This document shows positions 34,700 through 40,860 of a DNA stretch of 40,860 nucleotides, piece by piece. Where the stretch lies: assembly GCA_022781925.1 (NCBI GenBank), contig JALESO010000031.1, forward strand, positions 1 through 40,860. The letters are read 5' to 3'. The translations under genes were made by a program, and so were the position numbers. Positions within the stretch are counted from its first letter, which is position 1, and every line of letters begins with the position of its first letter. Source of the DNA: Lachnospiraceae bacterium. GTDB taxonomy: Bacteria > Bacillota > Clostridia > Lachnospirales > Lachnospiraceae. The notes beneath the pieces were generated by a model. It was not told the origin of the DNA. It ran no database searches and worked only from the letters and a program-made list of their open reading frames with translations.

Positions 34700-36016
34700 T
34701 CACATAAGTGGATTTTTTAATAAAATAATCACATGAAATTCATGATTTTCTTCGGAATAATAGTAATCCATGTTCCCTTGATAACGATTTACAACTCTTT
34801 CGATAATTTTTAATCCGTGTCCATGAAGTGCCTTGTTTTCTTTTGTGGTCTTTAATTGTTTCCCTGTACCGGAAAAAGGATTATTTCGACAGGAATTTAC
34901 AAGGGTAATAATTGTAAATGCAGTTTGTGCCTGTCGGTGGATTGCCAGTTCAATAAAAGAATCAGGGATATATCTGGCAGCTTCCAGTGCGTTATCCAGT
35001 AAATTGCAGAACAGAGAAGTCATGTCTGTTTCGTTTAAAAATGTACAGGTATCTTTCCGAATGTCAGTACGAAAATCTATATTGTCTTTTCGACATTGCA
35101 TCAGGTATCTGCAAAAAATTGCATTCAGTAATTCATGATTGCAGAGGCGGACAGATGTTTGCAGTTCAGAGGAATTAATCAATGTGTTAATATAGGAATC
35201 TATTTTTTCTGCTTCTCCATTTTGGTTTAAGATGGCAATGGATTGCAGGTGCTTTTTAATATCATGAATGAAACGGTTTTTGTTTTCTGTTTCTGTAATT
35301 AAAGTTTTATAGTATTCAGAAATGTCCTGTTCCCTTTGAAGTAATAGTTGGAGACTGGCATATTCGTTGCTTCTTTTTACGATATAATTATAGGTAATCA
35401 CTACAGATATGTTTAACAAAAGCAACAATACGGTTGCAATTATAAGCATTTTACTTAATTCAGGTGATAATTGTGCTTCACCAGCAAATCGAACATAACA
35501 GCAGATGAGATACATAGATGCTATTGGGGGAATGAGTAAAATCAAAGGCGGCCTTGCTGCGATGTTTTGTTGAGAATATCTTTTGATGATAATTTCTAAT
35601 ATCAGCATGGTTAAAGCATATAAAAATTTGCTTAAAATCGCAGGAATCATCCATATATGAAAAGCCTTTGCCAATGAATTAAATGAGTATGAATATGGAT
35701 ATGGGATTATAAGAATAATAACGCTTTCCCATAAACTCATTATGATTATGTCAATGACAGAGTGAAATGCTGCGATGTACCAGGTAGTATTATATAAAAA
35801 ATATAAAAATATAAAATTTCCAAAACACAGAAAAAAGAAATTAATCATTGGATGCCCAAATTTGAAGATGGCAAAAATAGCAATATAGATGGGAACTATA
35901 AATAAGCAACGTTTCAGAACGGAACATTTAGCTATAAAAATACTGGAGCAATATTGTAAAAATATGATAGCTTCGAAAATAAATATAGAAAAAAAGAAGA
36001 TATAGGTATTAATCAT
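34700..36016 (-). CDS. AgrC-like sensor histidine kinase (GHKL type)
   Basis: This 438-residue protein has six or seven N-terminal membrane segments (about 5-210) that form the peptide sensor, then a coiled coil and a kinase domain. His251 in FIHDIKKHL is the phosphorylated residue. The N-box (CNLLDNALEAA, about 338-348) and a glycine box (HGHGLKII) form the ATP site, as in AgrC of staphylococci and clostridia. It lies 5 nt after the response regulator, so both are in one operon. It would detect the peptide made from the divergent agrD-like gene. The start, ATG 36016, has TGAGGT upstream. Confidence 0.88.
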   Translation of the reverse strand: MINTYIFFFSIFIFEAIIFLQYCSSIFIAKCSVLKRCLFIVPIYIAIFAIFKFGHPMINFFFLCFGNFIFLYFLYNTTWYIAAFHSVIDIIIMSLWESVIILIIPYPYSYSFNSLAKAFHIWMIPAILSKFLYALTMLILEIIIKRYSQQNIAARPPLILLIPPIASMYLICCYVRFAGEAQLSPELSKMLIIATVLLLLLNISVVITYNYIVKRSNEYASLQLLLQREQDISEYYKTLITETENKNRFIHDIKKHLQSIAILNQNGEAEKIDSYINTLINSSELQTSVRLCNHELLNAIFCRYLMQCRKDNIDFRTDIRKDTCTFLNETDMTSLFCNLLDNALEAARYIPDSFIELAIHRQAQTAFTIITLVNSCRNNPFSGTGKQLKTTKENKALHGHGLKIIERVVNRYQGNMDYYYSEENHEFHVIILLKNPLM

Positions 36017-36021
36017 GTATA

Positions 36022-36729
36022 TTACCTCAGACTTTCTAAATATAGTAAATAAGCAGATTTGAATTCAGTATATTTCCTTCTTGTGAGATAAGCGGTATAT
36101 TTCCGATGAAAAAGGTAAATCAGAGAATGATCAAAATCTGATACATGCATAAAATTTACAATAAAACTGCGATGTGGTTGAAAAAAACTGCCGGAAGGTA
36201 GCTTTTCTTTCCATTGGGCAATTGTGTGGATGGATTCATAATCCTGTGTAACTGTGTGAACAATAGTACGTCGATTGCAGGCTTCCAGATAGATAATATC
36301 AGAGACAGACACAGTATGAACGGAATGCTTTGATTCGATTGGAACATTACAATTTTCTGTACTGTATACACGCAGAGTATCTTTCATATTTTGGAATAAT
36401 CGATGTTTTTCCAGCGGTTTTGATAAATAGCGAAACACATGAAAGCGCATTGCTTCATCCAGATACTCAGCATAAGAAGTAACGATAAAAATTATGATTT
36501 TTGAATTTTGCTTCTTTAATTCCTGACCAGTGGAGATTCCGGAAAGACCTGGCATCTCAATATCAAGAAAAACAATATCTTTTTTATCTGTATTTGCCAG
36601 CAATGCTTCACCACTGTTAAAAGTCAGAAAATTTGGGCAAGTCAGGTTGTTACGTTTAAAAAATGTCTTTAAGTAAGTTAAAAGTTGTTCTGTAAATAAA
36701 ATATCATCATCACAAATTGCAATTACCAT
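36022..36729 (-). CDS. AgrA-like LytTR response regulator
   Basis: This 235-residue protein has an N-terminal receiver with the acidic pocket Asp7-Asp9 and the phosphorylated Asp56 in FLDIEMPG, then a C-terminal LytTR DNA-binding domain (about 135-235, with the FFQPHRSFIVN segment). LytTR proteins bind pairs of direct repeats before target promoters. It would act on the agrDB and downstream promoters (37385 and 38326), although no clear repeat was identified. GGGAGG precedes ATG 36729. Confidence 0.9.
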   Translation of the reverse strand: MVIAICDDDILFTEQLLTYLKTFFKRNNLTCPNFLTFNSGEALLANTDKKDIVFLDIEMPGLSGISTGQELKKQNSKIIIFIVTSYAEYLDEAMRFHVFRYLSKPLEKHRLFQNMKDTLRVYSTENCNVPIESKHSVHTVSVSDIIYLEACNRRTIVHTVTQDYESIHTIAQWKEKLPSGSFFQPHRSFIVNFMHVSDFDHSLIYLFHRKYTAYLTRRKYTEFKSAYLLYLESLR

Positions 36730-36837
36730 TATAAATCCTCCCTATAACGATAATTATATGCGAAAGAGGATTTATTGGCAAGAAAATGGAATGAAAAGAC
36801 CAAAAAGGGGATGTTTTGGTGCGAGTGTGTAGATGTT

Positions 36838-37188
36838 TTAAGAAAAATGCTGTGTATTCCAATTTTTATGATTTTTTTGAACATACAATTTGATAATATC
36901 ATTAATAATATTGAGATCTTCACATGAACACAAGCTGAGATTATCTAAAATATTTTGATTGATATTATTTGCATGCATATTGCCGAGTAATAAATAATCA
37001 GGTGTGACAGACAGTTCTTCGCAAATACGAATAAATACGTGAATACTTGGATTCCCAACACCGCGTTCAATAGATGACATATGATTATTGGAAACACCGA
37101 TTAATTCTGCCAGTTCTGATTGTCTGATTCGTAATTCTTTTCTTCGGGATCTGATTCTGCGTCCCATTTCAACAAGTTGTGTATTCAA
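36838..37188 (-). CDS. XRE-family helix-turn-helix regulator
   Basis: This 116-residue protein has an N-terminal Cro/C1-type helix-turn-helix (about 10-65; RQSELAELIGVSNNHMSSIERG is the core), followed by a C-terminal helical tail of unknown role. The start is TTG at 37186-37188, preceded by AAAGGAT at a good distance. It lies upstream of agrA on the same strand, 108 nt away, and divergent from agrDB. It may repress the locus or itself: a palindrome at 37209-37231 lies just upstream of its start. Confidence 0.85.
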   Translation of the reverse strand: MNTQLVEMGRRIRSRRKELRIRQSELAELIGVSNNHMSSIERGVGNPSIHVFIRICEELSVTPDYLLLGNMHANNINQNILDNLSLCSCEDLNIINDIIKLYVQKNHKNWNTQHFS

Positions 37189-37208
37189 AATATTTTTATC
37201 CTTTTTTG

Positions 37209-37231
37209 TTTTATCATATCAATGGATAAAA
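37209..37231. promoter_or_regulatory. Candidate XRE operator palindrome
   Basis: TTTTATC (37209-37215) and GATAAAA (37225-37231) form a perfect inverted repeat with a 9-nt centre, just upstream of the XRE gene's start codon. The rest of the gap (37232-37384) is AT-rich with no gene seen. Confidence 0.4.
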
Positions 37232-37384
37232 TGAATAAGAAGAAATTGTAATAGTAAAATGCTGTTATAGATTATATTTTTTGTGCGTTTCAGGTTGGAT
37301 TTAATTTTTGACATGTATTTTTGATGAAAACTAGTGTGAAAAATACCAAAGATGATATAAAAATTACCAGAATAGTTAGATATA

Positions 37385-37413
37385 TTGCGAACGAAGAGAT
37401 GATCATTTATTAT
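37385..37413 (+). promoter_or_regulatory. Putative promoter of agrD-agrB
   Basis: TTGCGA (37385-37390), 17-nt spacer, TATTAT (37408-37413), about 84 nt before the agrD-like start. Confidence 0.55.
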
Positions 37414-37460
37414 AAGCGTGTATAACAATCAATGAAATATTACGAGAGGAGAAAAAATAG

Positions 37461-37485
37461 CAGCTCAGAATAACAATCTGAGCTG
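37461..37485 (+). promoter_or_regulatory. Hairpin between ribosome binding site and agrD-like start
   Basis: CAGCTCAGA (37461-37469) pairs perfectly with TCTGAGCTG (37477-37485). A good GAGAGGAG (37444-37451) lies before it and the start codons 37488 and 37497 lie after it, so folding may bring site and start together or block initiation. Confidence 0.7.
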
Positions 37486-37496
37486 TTATGGGAAAA

Positions 37497-37649
37497 ATGA
37501 GCACAAAGAAAAAAAGTAAAAAAATGAACCAAAGAATAAGAAATGTATTAAATGCAGTACTATATGTGGAAGCAAATTCAACATCATCAACATTTTTGTA
37601 TGAAGCAAAAATACCAAAAAATCTTTCTGAATATCGGAAAAAGAGATGA
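37497..37649 (+). CDS. AgrD-like cyclic autoinducer prepeptide, Ser ring residue
   Basis: This 50-codon gene is absent from longer-ORF lists but has the AgrD plan: a basic amphipathic leader (1-24), a central core STSSTFLY (28-35), and an acidic-Pro tail (EAKIPKNLSE, 36-45) like the tail that AgrB removes. Aligned to staphylococcal AgrD, Ser31 takes the place of the ring Cys and Tyr35 is the last ring residue, predicting a five-residue lactone, S-T-F-L-Y. The stop overlaps the agrB start (ATGA), so the two are coupled. ATG 37488 is an alternative start. The call depends on context and pattern; peptide production is inferred. Confidence 0.75.
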   Translation: MSTKKKSKKMNQRIRNVLNAVLYVEANSTSSTFLYEAKIPKNLSEYRKKR

Positions 37650-38243
37650 TTTTCAGATGTTCAGGAAAAATAGCACGACATTTATGTTTGTCAGAAATTA
37701 TTTCCGAAGATGAGTATGAGTTATATCAATACGCAGTTTTTTCGATTATGAGTACAATTATCCCATTGATCATGGTTATGACAATCGGTGGAATACTTGG
37801 TCTGATGAAAAATGGAATAGTTATGATTATACCGTTTCTGACGATAAGAAAATTTTGTGGTGGATTCCATGCAAAACGTGAATGGATCTGCATATTGTTA
37901 TCGGTTATTGTTGTTACCGTTTGTATTATATTTGACAACCTACTGTAAGGCTGATATATGGTTGAATGGCGGAGTGATTGGGTCTGTGTTAACGATATCC
38001 GTGTTTAGTCCGGTAGTATCTGTAAACAGGGATATTCCCAAACACGAAAGAGTGATATGCAGAAAAATTGCAATTATTTTAACGGTGACATCTGCAGGCA
38101 ATTATTTTGTATTGAGATTTTGGGGCTATAGTCAGTTTGCTGTATGTATTGCTATTGGAATTATACTGACGGCTGTTTTACAGGATCTTGCATGGATACA
38201 GCAAAAATTAATACTTAGAGATCAGGCGATTATCGAAAGATAG
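37646..38243 (+). pseudogene. AgrB-like peptide-processing protease, split by a frameshift
   Basis: AgrB is a membrane cysteine protease that cleaves and cyclises AgrD. The first part (100 residues) has the catalytic pair His75 (GGFHAK) and Cys82 (EWIC), seven apart as in AgrB, but ends at TAA 37946-37948. The remaining AgrB sequence (KADIWLNGG onward, to 38243) continues in the +1 frame. Joined, the two parts give about 198 residues, the normal AgrB length. The break lies within roughly 37925-37950, near CTGTAAGG. It could be a real mutation, a sequencing error or a programmed +1 shift; no slippery site with a stimulator is evident. Confidence 0.85.
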
Positions 38244-38257
38244 TCGTCTTTCTTTTT
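38228..38257 (+). terminator. Intrinsic terminator after agrB
   Basis: GATTATC (38228-38234) pairs with GATAGTC (38239-38245) around GAAA, followed by a pyrimidine-rich GTCTTTCTTTTT. Confidence 0.65.
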
Positions 38258-38325
38258 GGGGTATAGAAAATGAATGTAAGGCTTGACCAAAAACAGAGGA
38301 AAAATGTCGTTTCAGGCATAAGTGC

Positions 38326-38353
38326 TTGATAATTGTTTCGATTTTTGTATAGT
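38326..38353 (+). promoter_or_regulatory. Promoter of the secreted-protein gene
   Basis: TTGATA (38326-38331), 16-nt spacer, TATAGT (38348-38353), about 55 nt before the start codon. Confidence 0.6.
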
Positions 38354-38407
38354 GAAATCATCATTGATGTTATACAACGATAAAAAATCAAAAGGAGAAC
38401 AAAAATT

Positions 38408-38851
38408 ATGAAAAAACCAGTTGCTATTTTGGCAAGTCTTGCATTAACGGGAAGCATTTTAATTGGAGGTACAGTTCCTGCATTGGCTGGAAATTGTTCT
38501 TATCAATTTTATGATGTAAGTGGGTTGTCAAAAGAAAGTTATGCGATTTCTTGGTATGACAGAAATACAAAAGCGGTTACAGGTAGAGACTGGGTTGTAA
38601 AAGCAACTACAATTACATTGCCTGATAGTACCACACCGTCATATGGAATCGCACATGTGTTATATAATGTAAAGACAGAAGCCATTAATACAAAGAATGC
38701 GTGGTTAAAAGCTCCGGGAAGAAAAGTGGGACAGTGGTTATCTACATATGGAGTGAAAGGTGAACTGTATGGGATTGGCGCAAGATTAGATACGAACTAC
38801 AAGAACGGAAGAGGAACAACGGTAGGCGTATTTAATTCGGATGCTTACTAA
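38408..38851 (+). CDS. Secreted small protein, possibly DUF2712-like
   Basis: This 147-residue protein has a clear signal peptide (basic start, hydrophobic core, ALA|GN cleavage near residue 27), and a mature part of about 120 residues with Tyr, Thr, Gly and aromatic residues and a single Cys. The end, GVFNSDAY, resembles the tail motif of DUF2712 proteins, which lie beside bacteriocin-like operons in Bacillota; the match is weak. AAAGGAGAAC precedes ATG 38408. It has its own promoter directly after the Agr genes, so it may be an Agr output. A bacteriocin, toxin or wall-associated protein are all possible. Confidence 0.7.
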   Translation: MKKPVAILASLALTGSILIGGTVPALAGNCSYQFYDVSGLSKESYAISWYDRNTKAVTGRDWVVKATTITLPDSTTPSYGIAHVLYNVKTEAINTKNAWLKAPGRKVGQWLSTYGVKGELYGIGARLDTNYKNGRGTTVGVFNSDAY

Positions 38852-38881
38852 GAAGATAGTATAGTTAACGACTAAATTAGT

Positions 38882-38938
38882 GATTAGCTGTTTTGCCAAG
38901 GATAGGTTCAAAATCTTATTGAAGCAAAACAGCTAATC
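38882..38938 (+). terminator. Long-stem hairpin between secreted protein and lipoprotein genes
   Basis: GATTAGCTGTTTTGC (38882-38896) pairs perfectly with GCAAAACAGCTAATC (38924-38938), followed by GTTTTAATG. It may act as a partial terminator that lets more of the first gene be made. Confidence 0.65.
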
Positions 38939-38966
38939 GTTTTAATGAAAGGTATATTACAAAGAA

Positions 38967-40007
38967 ATGAGAAAGCAAACGGTAATTTTTATACAGGCAA
39001 TGATGGTTATGGCAATTGTTTCCGGGTGTAGAAGTAATCCTACGGCTATGGTAACGAATGACAATGGTGTCAAGCAGGAAGAGCAGGAAATAATAACAGA
39101 TGCCAGTAGTGAGAATGCATTAGAAGAAGTTCCGGAACGTTTGATATGCAGTTATGAATCTTTGGACGGAATCAAGAACCTAGATATTCCGATTGAGCGT
39201 ACGGAGCAGAAATTATTATGTGGGAAAATACAGGGGAAAAAAATATCTCCGGAAATTATTTGCAATGTATTGGAACCAGAGGGGCTGTGGAGTCAGGATA
39301 AAGAACTTGCACAGGAAACGAAAGCAGATGATGCGTATCAGACCGAAATTACGACAGCGTTGGGACAGAATATTTCAAGACAGTTATTTGTATTTGATGA
39401 AGGAACATATTTTTACTCGAATACAATCGGGGATGAAACGATGTTTTCTGTGGATTCGGATTTGCTCAGCGAAGAAATGTGGACAGAAGAAGAGCAAAAG
39501 TTTGTACAAAGCAGAACTGATGAGGCAGAAGAAATTTTTAAAAATTTTGGGGTCGATTATCGTGTGACTCAAACCCAGTTATATAAGGATGGGAACAATT
39601 ATTTTGTTACTGTGGGTTTAAGTGAATATATGGATGGAGTACCAATTTGTGATTTTAATGGTATCAGTGCAGGAAGTGATATGTTACTGGCAAATGGTTT
39701 GATTACGTTATCAGAAGATCATATATCCGAATTCCGTATTTGTGGAACCTGCGAGGTAATGAGTGATGCCGAACAGTGTAAGCTGCTCAGCTGGCAGCAG
39801 ATTGAAAACTGTTTTCTGGATGAGATAAAAGGCGCAGATTGGGGAAATTATGATATCACAGCGGTGAAATTAGAATATCTGGTAAAAAACGATCTGACGT
39901 TTGCGCCGGTGTGGAGTTTTTATGGTGAAATTGCGGAAAATATAGAAAAGCCATTATTGTGTTTGAATACGTCCAGTGGAAAGGTGGAATTTCAATGGGG
40001 AATGTAA
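38967..40007 (+). CDS. Uncharacterised lipoprotein
   Basis: This 346-residue protein has a lipoprotein signal with VSGC (Cys21), an acidic linker (about 25-55), and a large outer domain with no recognised family. Segments such as DEGTYFYSNTIGD and the late VKLEYLVKNDLTFAPVWSFYG (about 312-332) resemble regulatory lipoproteins near ABC exporters, but only loosely. ATG 38967 has GAAAGG upstream. It overlaps the following membrane protein gene by 13 nt, so both are translated together and probably act together. Function is unknown. Confidence 0.75.
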   Translation: MRKQTVIFIQAMMVMAIVSGCRSNPTAMVTNDNGVKQEEQEIITDASSENALEEVPERLICSYESLDGIKNLDIPIERTEQKLLCGKIQGKKISPEIICNVLEPEGLWSQDKELAQETKADDAYQTEITTALGQNISRQLFVFDEGTYFYSNTIGDETMFSVDSDLLSEEMWTEEEQKFVQSRTDEAEEIFKNFGVDYRVTQTQLYKDGNNYFVTVGLSEYMDGVPICDFNGISAGSDMLLANGLITLSEDHISEFRICGTCEVMSDAEQCKLLSWQQIENCFLDEIKGADWGNYDITAVKLEYLVKNDLTFAPVWSFYGEIAENIEKPLLCLNTSSGKVEFQWGM

Positions 40008-40747
40008 AACAAAATTTTAAACGTTCCTGTTTGAATCTGGGAATGGTGATAGCAATCGTGGTACCGTTTGGTATTTTTTTCGTCTCATTATACGATGGAG
40101 GGATTTTAGGCAGAAATATGGATATGGATTTATTGTCTGCGTATGCAACACCGATGGCTTTATCAAATTATGTTCAGTTTGCATGTCTTTTCCCTATTTT
40201 GCCATTTGCATTTTCGTTTTGCGAAGATAAAAACAGTGGTTATTTGCAATATATCCGTTTGCGATTGAGTGAAAAAAGTTATATTCGGGAAAAAATGTTT
40301 TGGACGGGAGTGTCTGGCGGTATTGCGGCAGCAATTCCAAGTATGATTCTTTTTCTGGTTTTGATCTGCTGTTACCATCCGACCAGCAATATGCCGGATA
40401 GTATGTATTATCCTTCACATCTGCAGGGGATGATATGGGAAAAATACATAGGTGTCTGGGGTGGAATATTGATTTTACTGCTGAAATTAATATTAGTATT
40501 TTTGTTTGGTATATTTTGTTCAGAAGCAGCTTTGCTGATTTCTGTAATCTGTGCAAACCGTTATGTTGTATTCGTTGGAATATTGACATTTTATCTGGTC
40601 AACTGGATTTTGACACCGGGAAAATACAGTTTGTTTGTTGAGCTGTTTCTGCTACGGGGAGATTTTTTTGATACGGTTCCAATCTGGTGTCCGTATCTTA
40701 TTCAGATGATATACATAAGCCTGAATTATTCACGGAATAGTATCTGA
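39995..40747 (+). CDS. ABC-2-like multi-pass membrane protein
   Basis: This 250-residue protein has about five or six hydrophobic helices and resembles the permease subunits of ABC-2-type exporters, although no ATPase gene lies in the window. AAAGGTGGA (39980-39988) sets ATG 39995 as the start. It overlaps the lipoprotein gene. The protein ends in a polar tail (SLNYSRNSI) right where possible insertion-element DNA begins, so it may be cut short. It could export or give immunity to the secreted protein upstream. Confidence 0.6.
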   Translation: MGNVKQNFKRSCLNLGMVIAIVVPFGIFFVSLYDGGILGRNMDMDLLSAYATPMALSNYVQFACLFPILPFAFSFCEDKNSGYLQYIRLRLSEKSYIREKMFWTGVSGGIAAAIPSMILFLVLICCYHPTSNMPDSMYYPSHLQGMIWEKYIGVWGGILILLLKLILVFLFGIFCSEAALLISVICANRYVVFVGILTFYLVNWILTPGKYSLFVELFLLRGDFFDTVPIWCPYLIQMIYISLNYSRNSI

Positions 40748-40860
40748 ACTGATAACTGTACCATGAATCTGAAAATTGATCCATGCAGCCATAACGCCAC
40801 TCAATTAACCTGTCAAAAGGGCATAGAATCCCTGTGGCAGAGTTTAGAGCAGTTGTTAAG
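40748..40860. other. Possible end of an insertion element at the right edge
   Basis: Just after the stop codon come two related words, CTGTACCATGAATCTG and TTGATCCATGCAG, in an arrangement like the repeated ends of some IS21-type elements. A minus-strand frame is open here but too short to identify. The rest is too short to judge. Confidence 0.25.

Noticed and set aside
37944-37952. Programmed +1 frameshift in agrB like that of the RF2 gene
   Set aside because: A stop codon sits at the shift point, but no upstream Shine-Dalgarno-like stimulator or CTT-TGA-type slippery context is seen; simple mutation or sequencing error is more likely.
38408-38851. Lactococcin-972-type bacteriocin
   Set aside because: It is small and secreted, but the mature part lacks the recognisable lactococcin 972 pattern, and no dedicated ABC pair with immunity gene is complete here.

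Overview
The window looks like chromosomal DNA of a gut-type Lachnospiraceae (Bacillota, Clostridia). The reasons are strong AGGAGG ribosome binding sites, frequent GTG and TTG starts, a Tad locus with Flp1-like, DUF5702-like and DUF6382/FHA-like proteins, a BofA/DUF2508 pair, an FprA flavoprotein, and an Agr-type peptide signalling locus. The genus cannot be fixed from sequence reading alone. No rRNA, CRISPR array, integrase or prophage was seen.

Region 1 (1-11044): a transposase fragment runs off the left edge. DUF2508 and BofA-like genes follow, arranged divergently. Then comes a nearly continuous plus-strand Tad (type IVb pilus/secretion) operon: prepilin peptidase, TadZ-like, TadA ATPase, TadB, TadC with a large outer domain, Flp1 pilin, DUF5702-like protein, a TadE-like pseudopilin with tandem Cys modules, a second prepilin peptidase, a second TadE-like protein, and a DUF6382-FHA protein.

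Region 2 (11045-13260): an Rrf2 regulator and a lipoprotein N-acetylmuramoyl-L-alanine amidase, then a tRNA-Pro(CGG) followed by a broken, partly duplicated copy carrying a 55-nt insertion.

Region 3 (13280-26087): a carbohydrate or carboxylate catabolic island. It holds an AraC-type regulator, a GntP-like permease, a flavoprotein oxidoreductase, a complete TRAP transporter, a beta-helix protein with no signal peptide, a zinc alcohol dehydrogenase with an in-frame stop, and a GH42 beta-galactosidase. A sequence motif shared upstream of the permease and TRAP operons suggests one regulon.

Region 4 (26306-34622): housekeeping and accessory genes: a Dus tRNA-modifying enzyme, an FprA oxygen/NO-reducing flavoprotein, AzlCD amino-acid exporter, MATE efflux pump, MetA with a structured leader, and an AAA-ATPase/PD-(D/E)XK protein. 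A 168-bp inverted-repeat element lies between fprA and azlD.

Region 5 (34700-40747): an Agr-type quorum-sensing locus. AgrC- and AgrA-like genes and an XRE regulator lie on the minus strand. Divergent from them is a 50-codon agrD-like gene with Ser at the predicted ring position, overlapping agrB, which is split by a frameshift. Downstream are a secreted small protein, a lipoprotein and a membrane protein that may be outputs of the circuit. The right edge may enter an insertion element.
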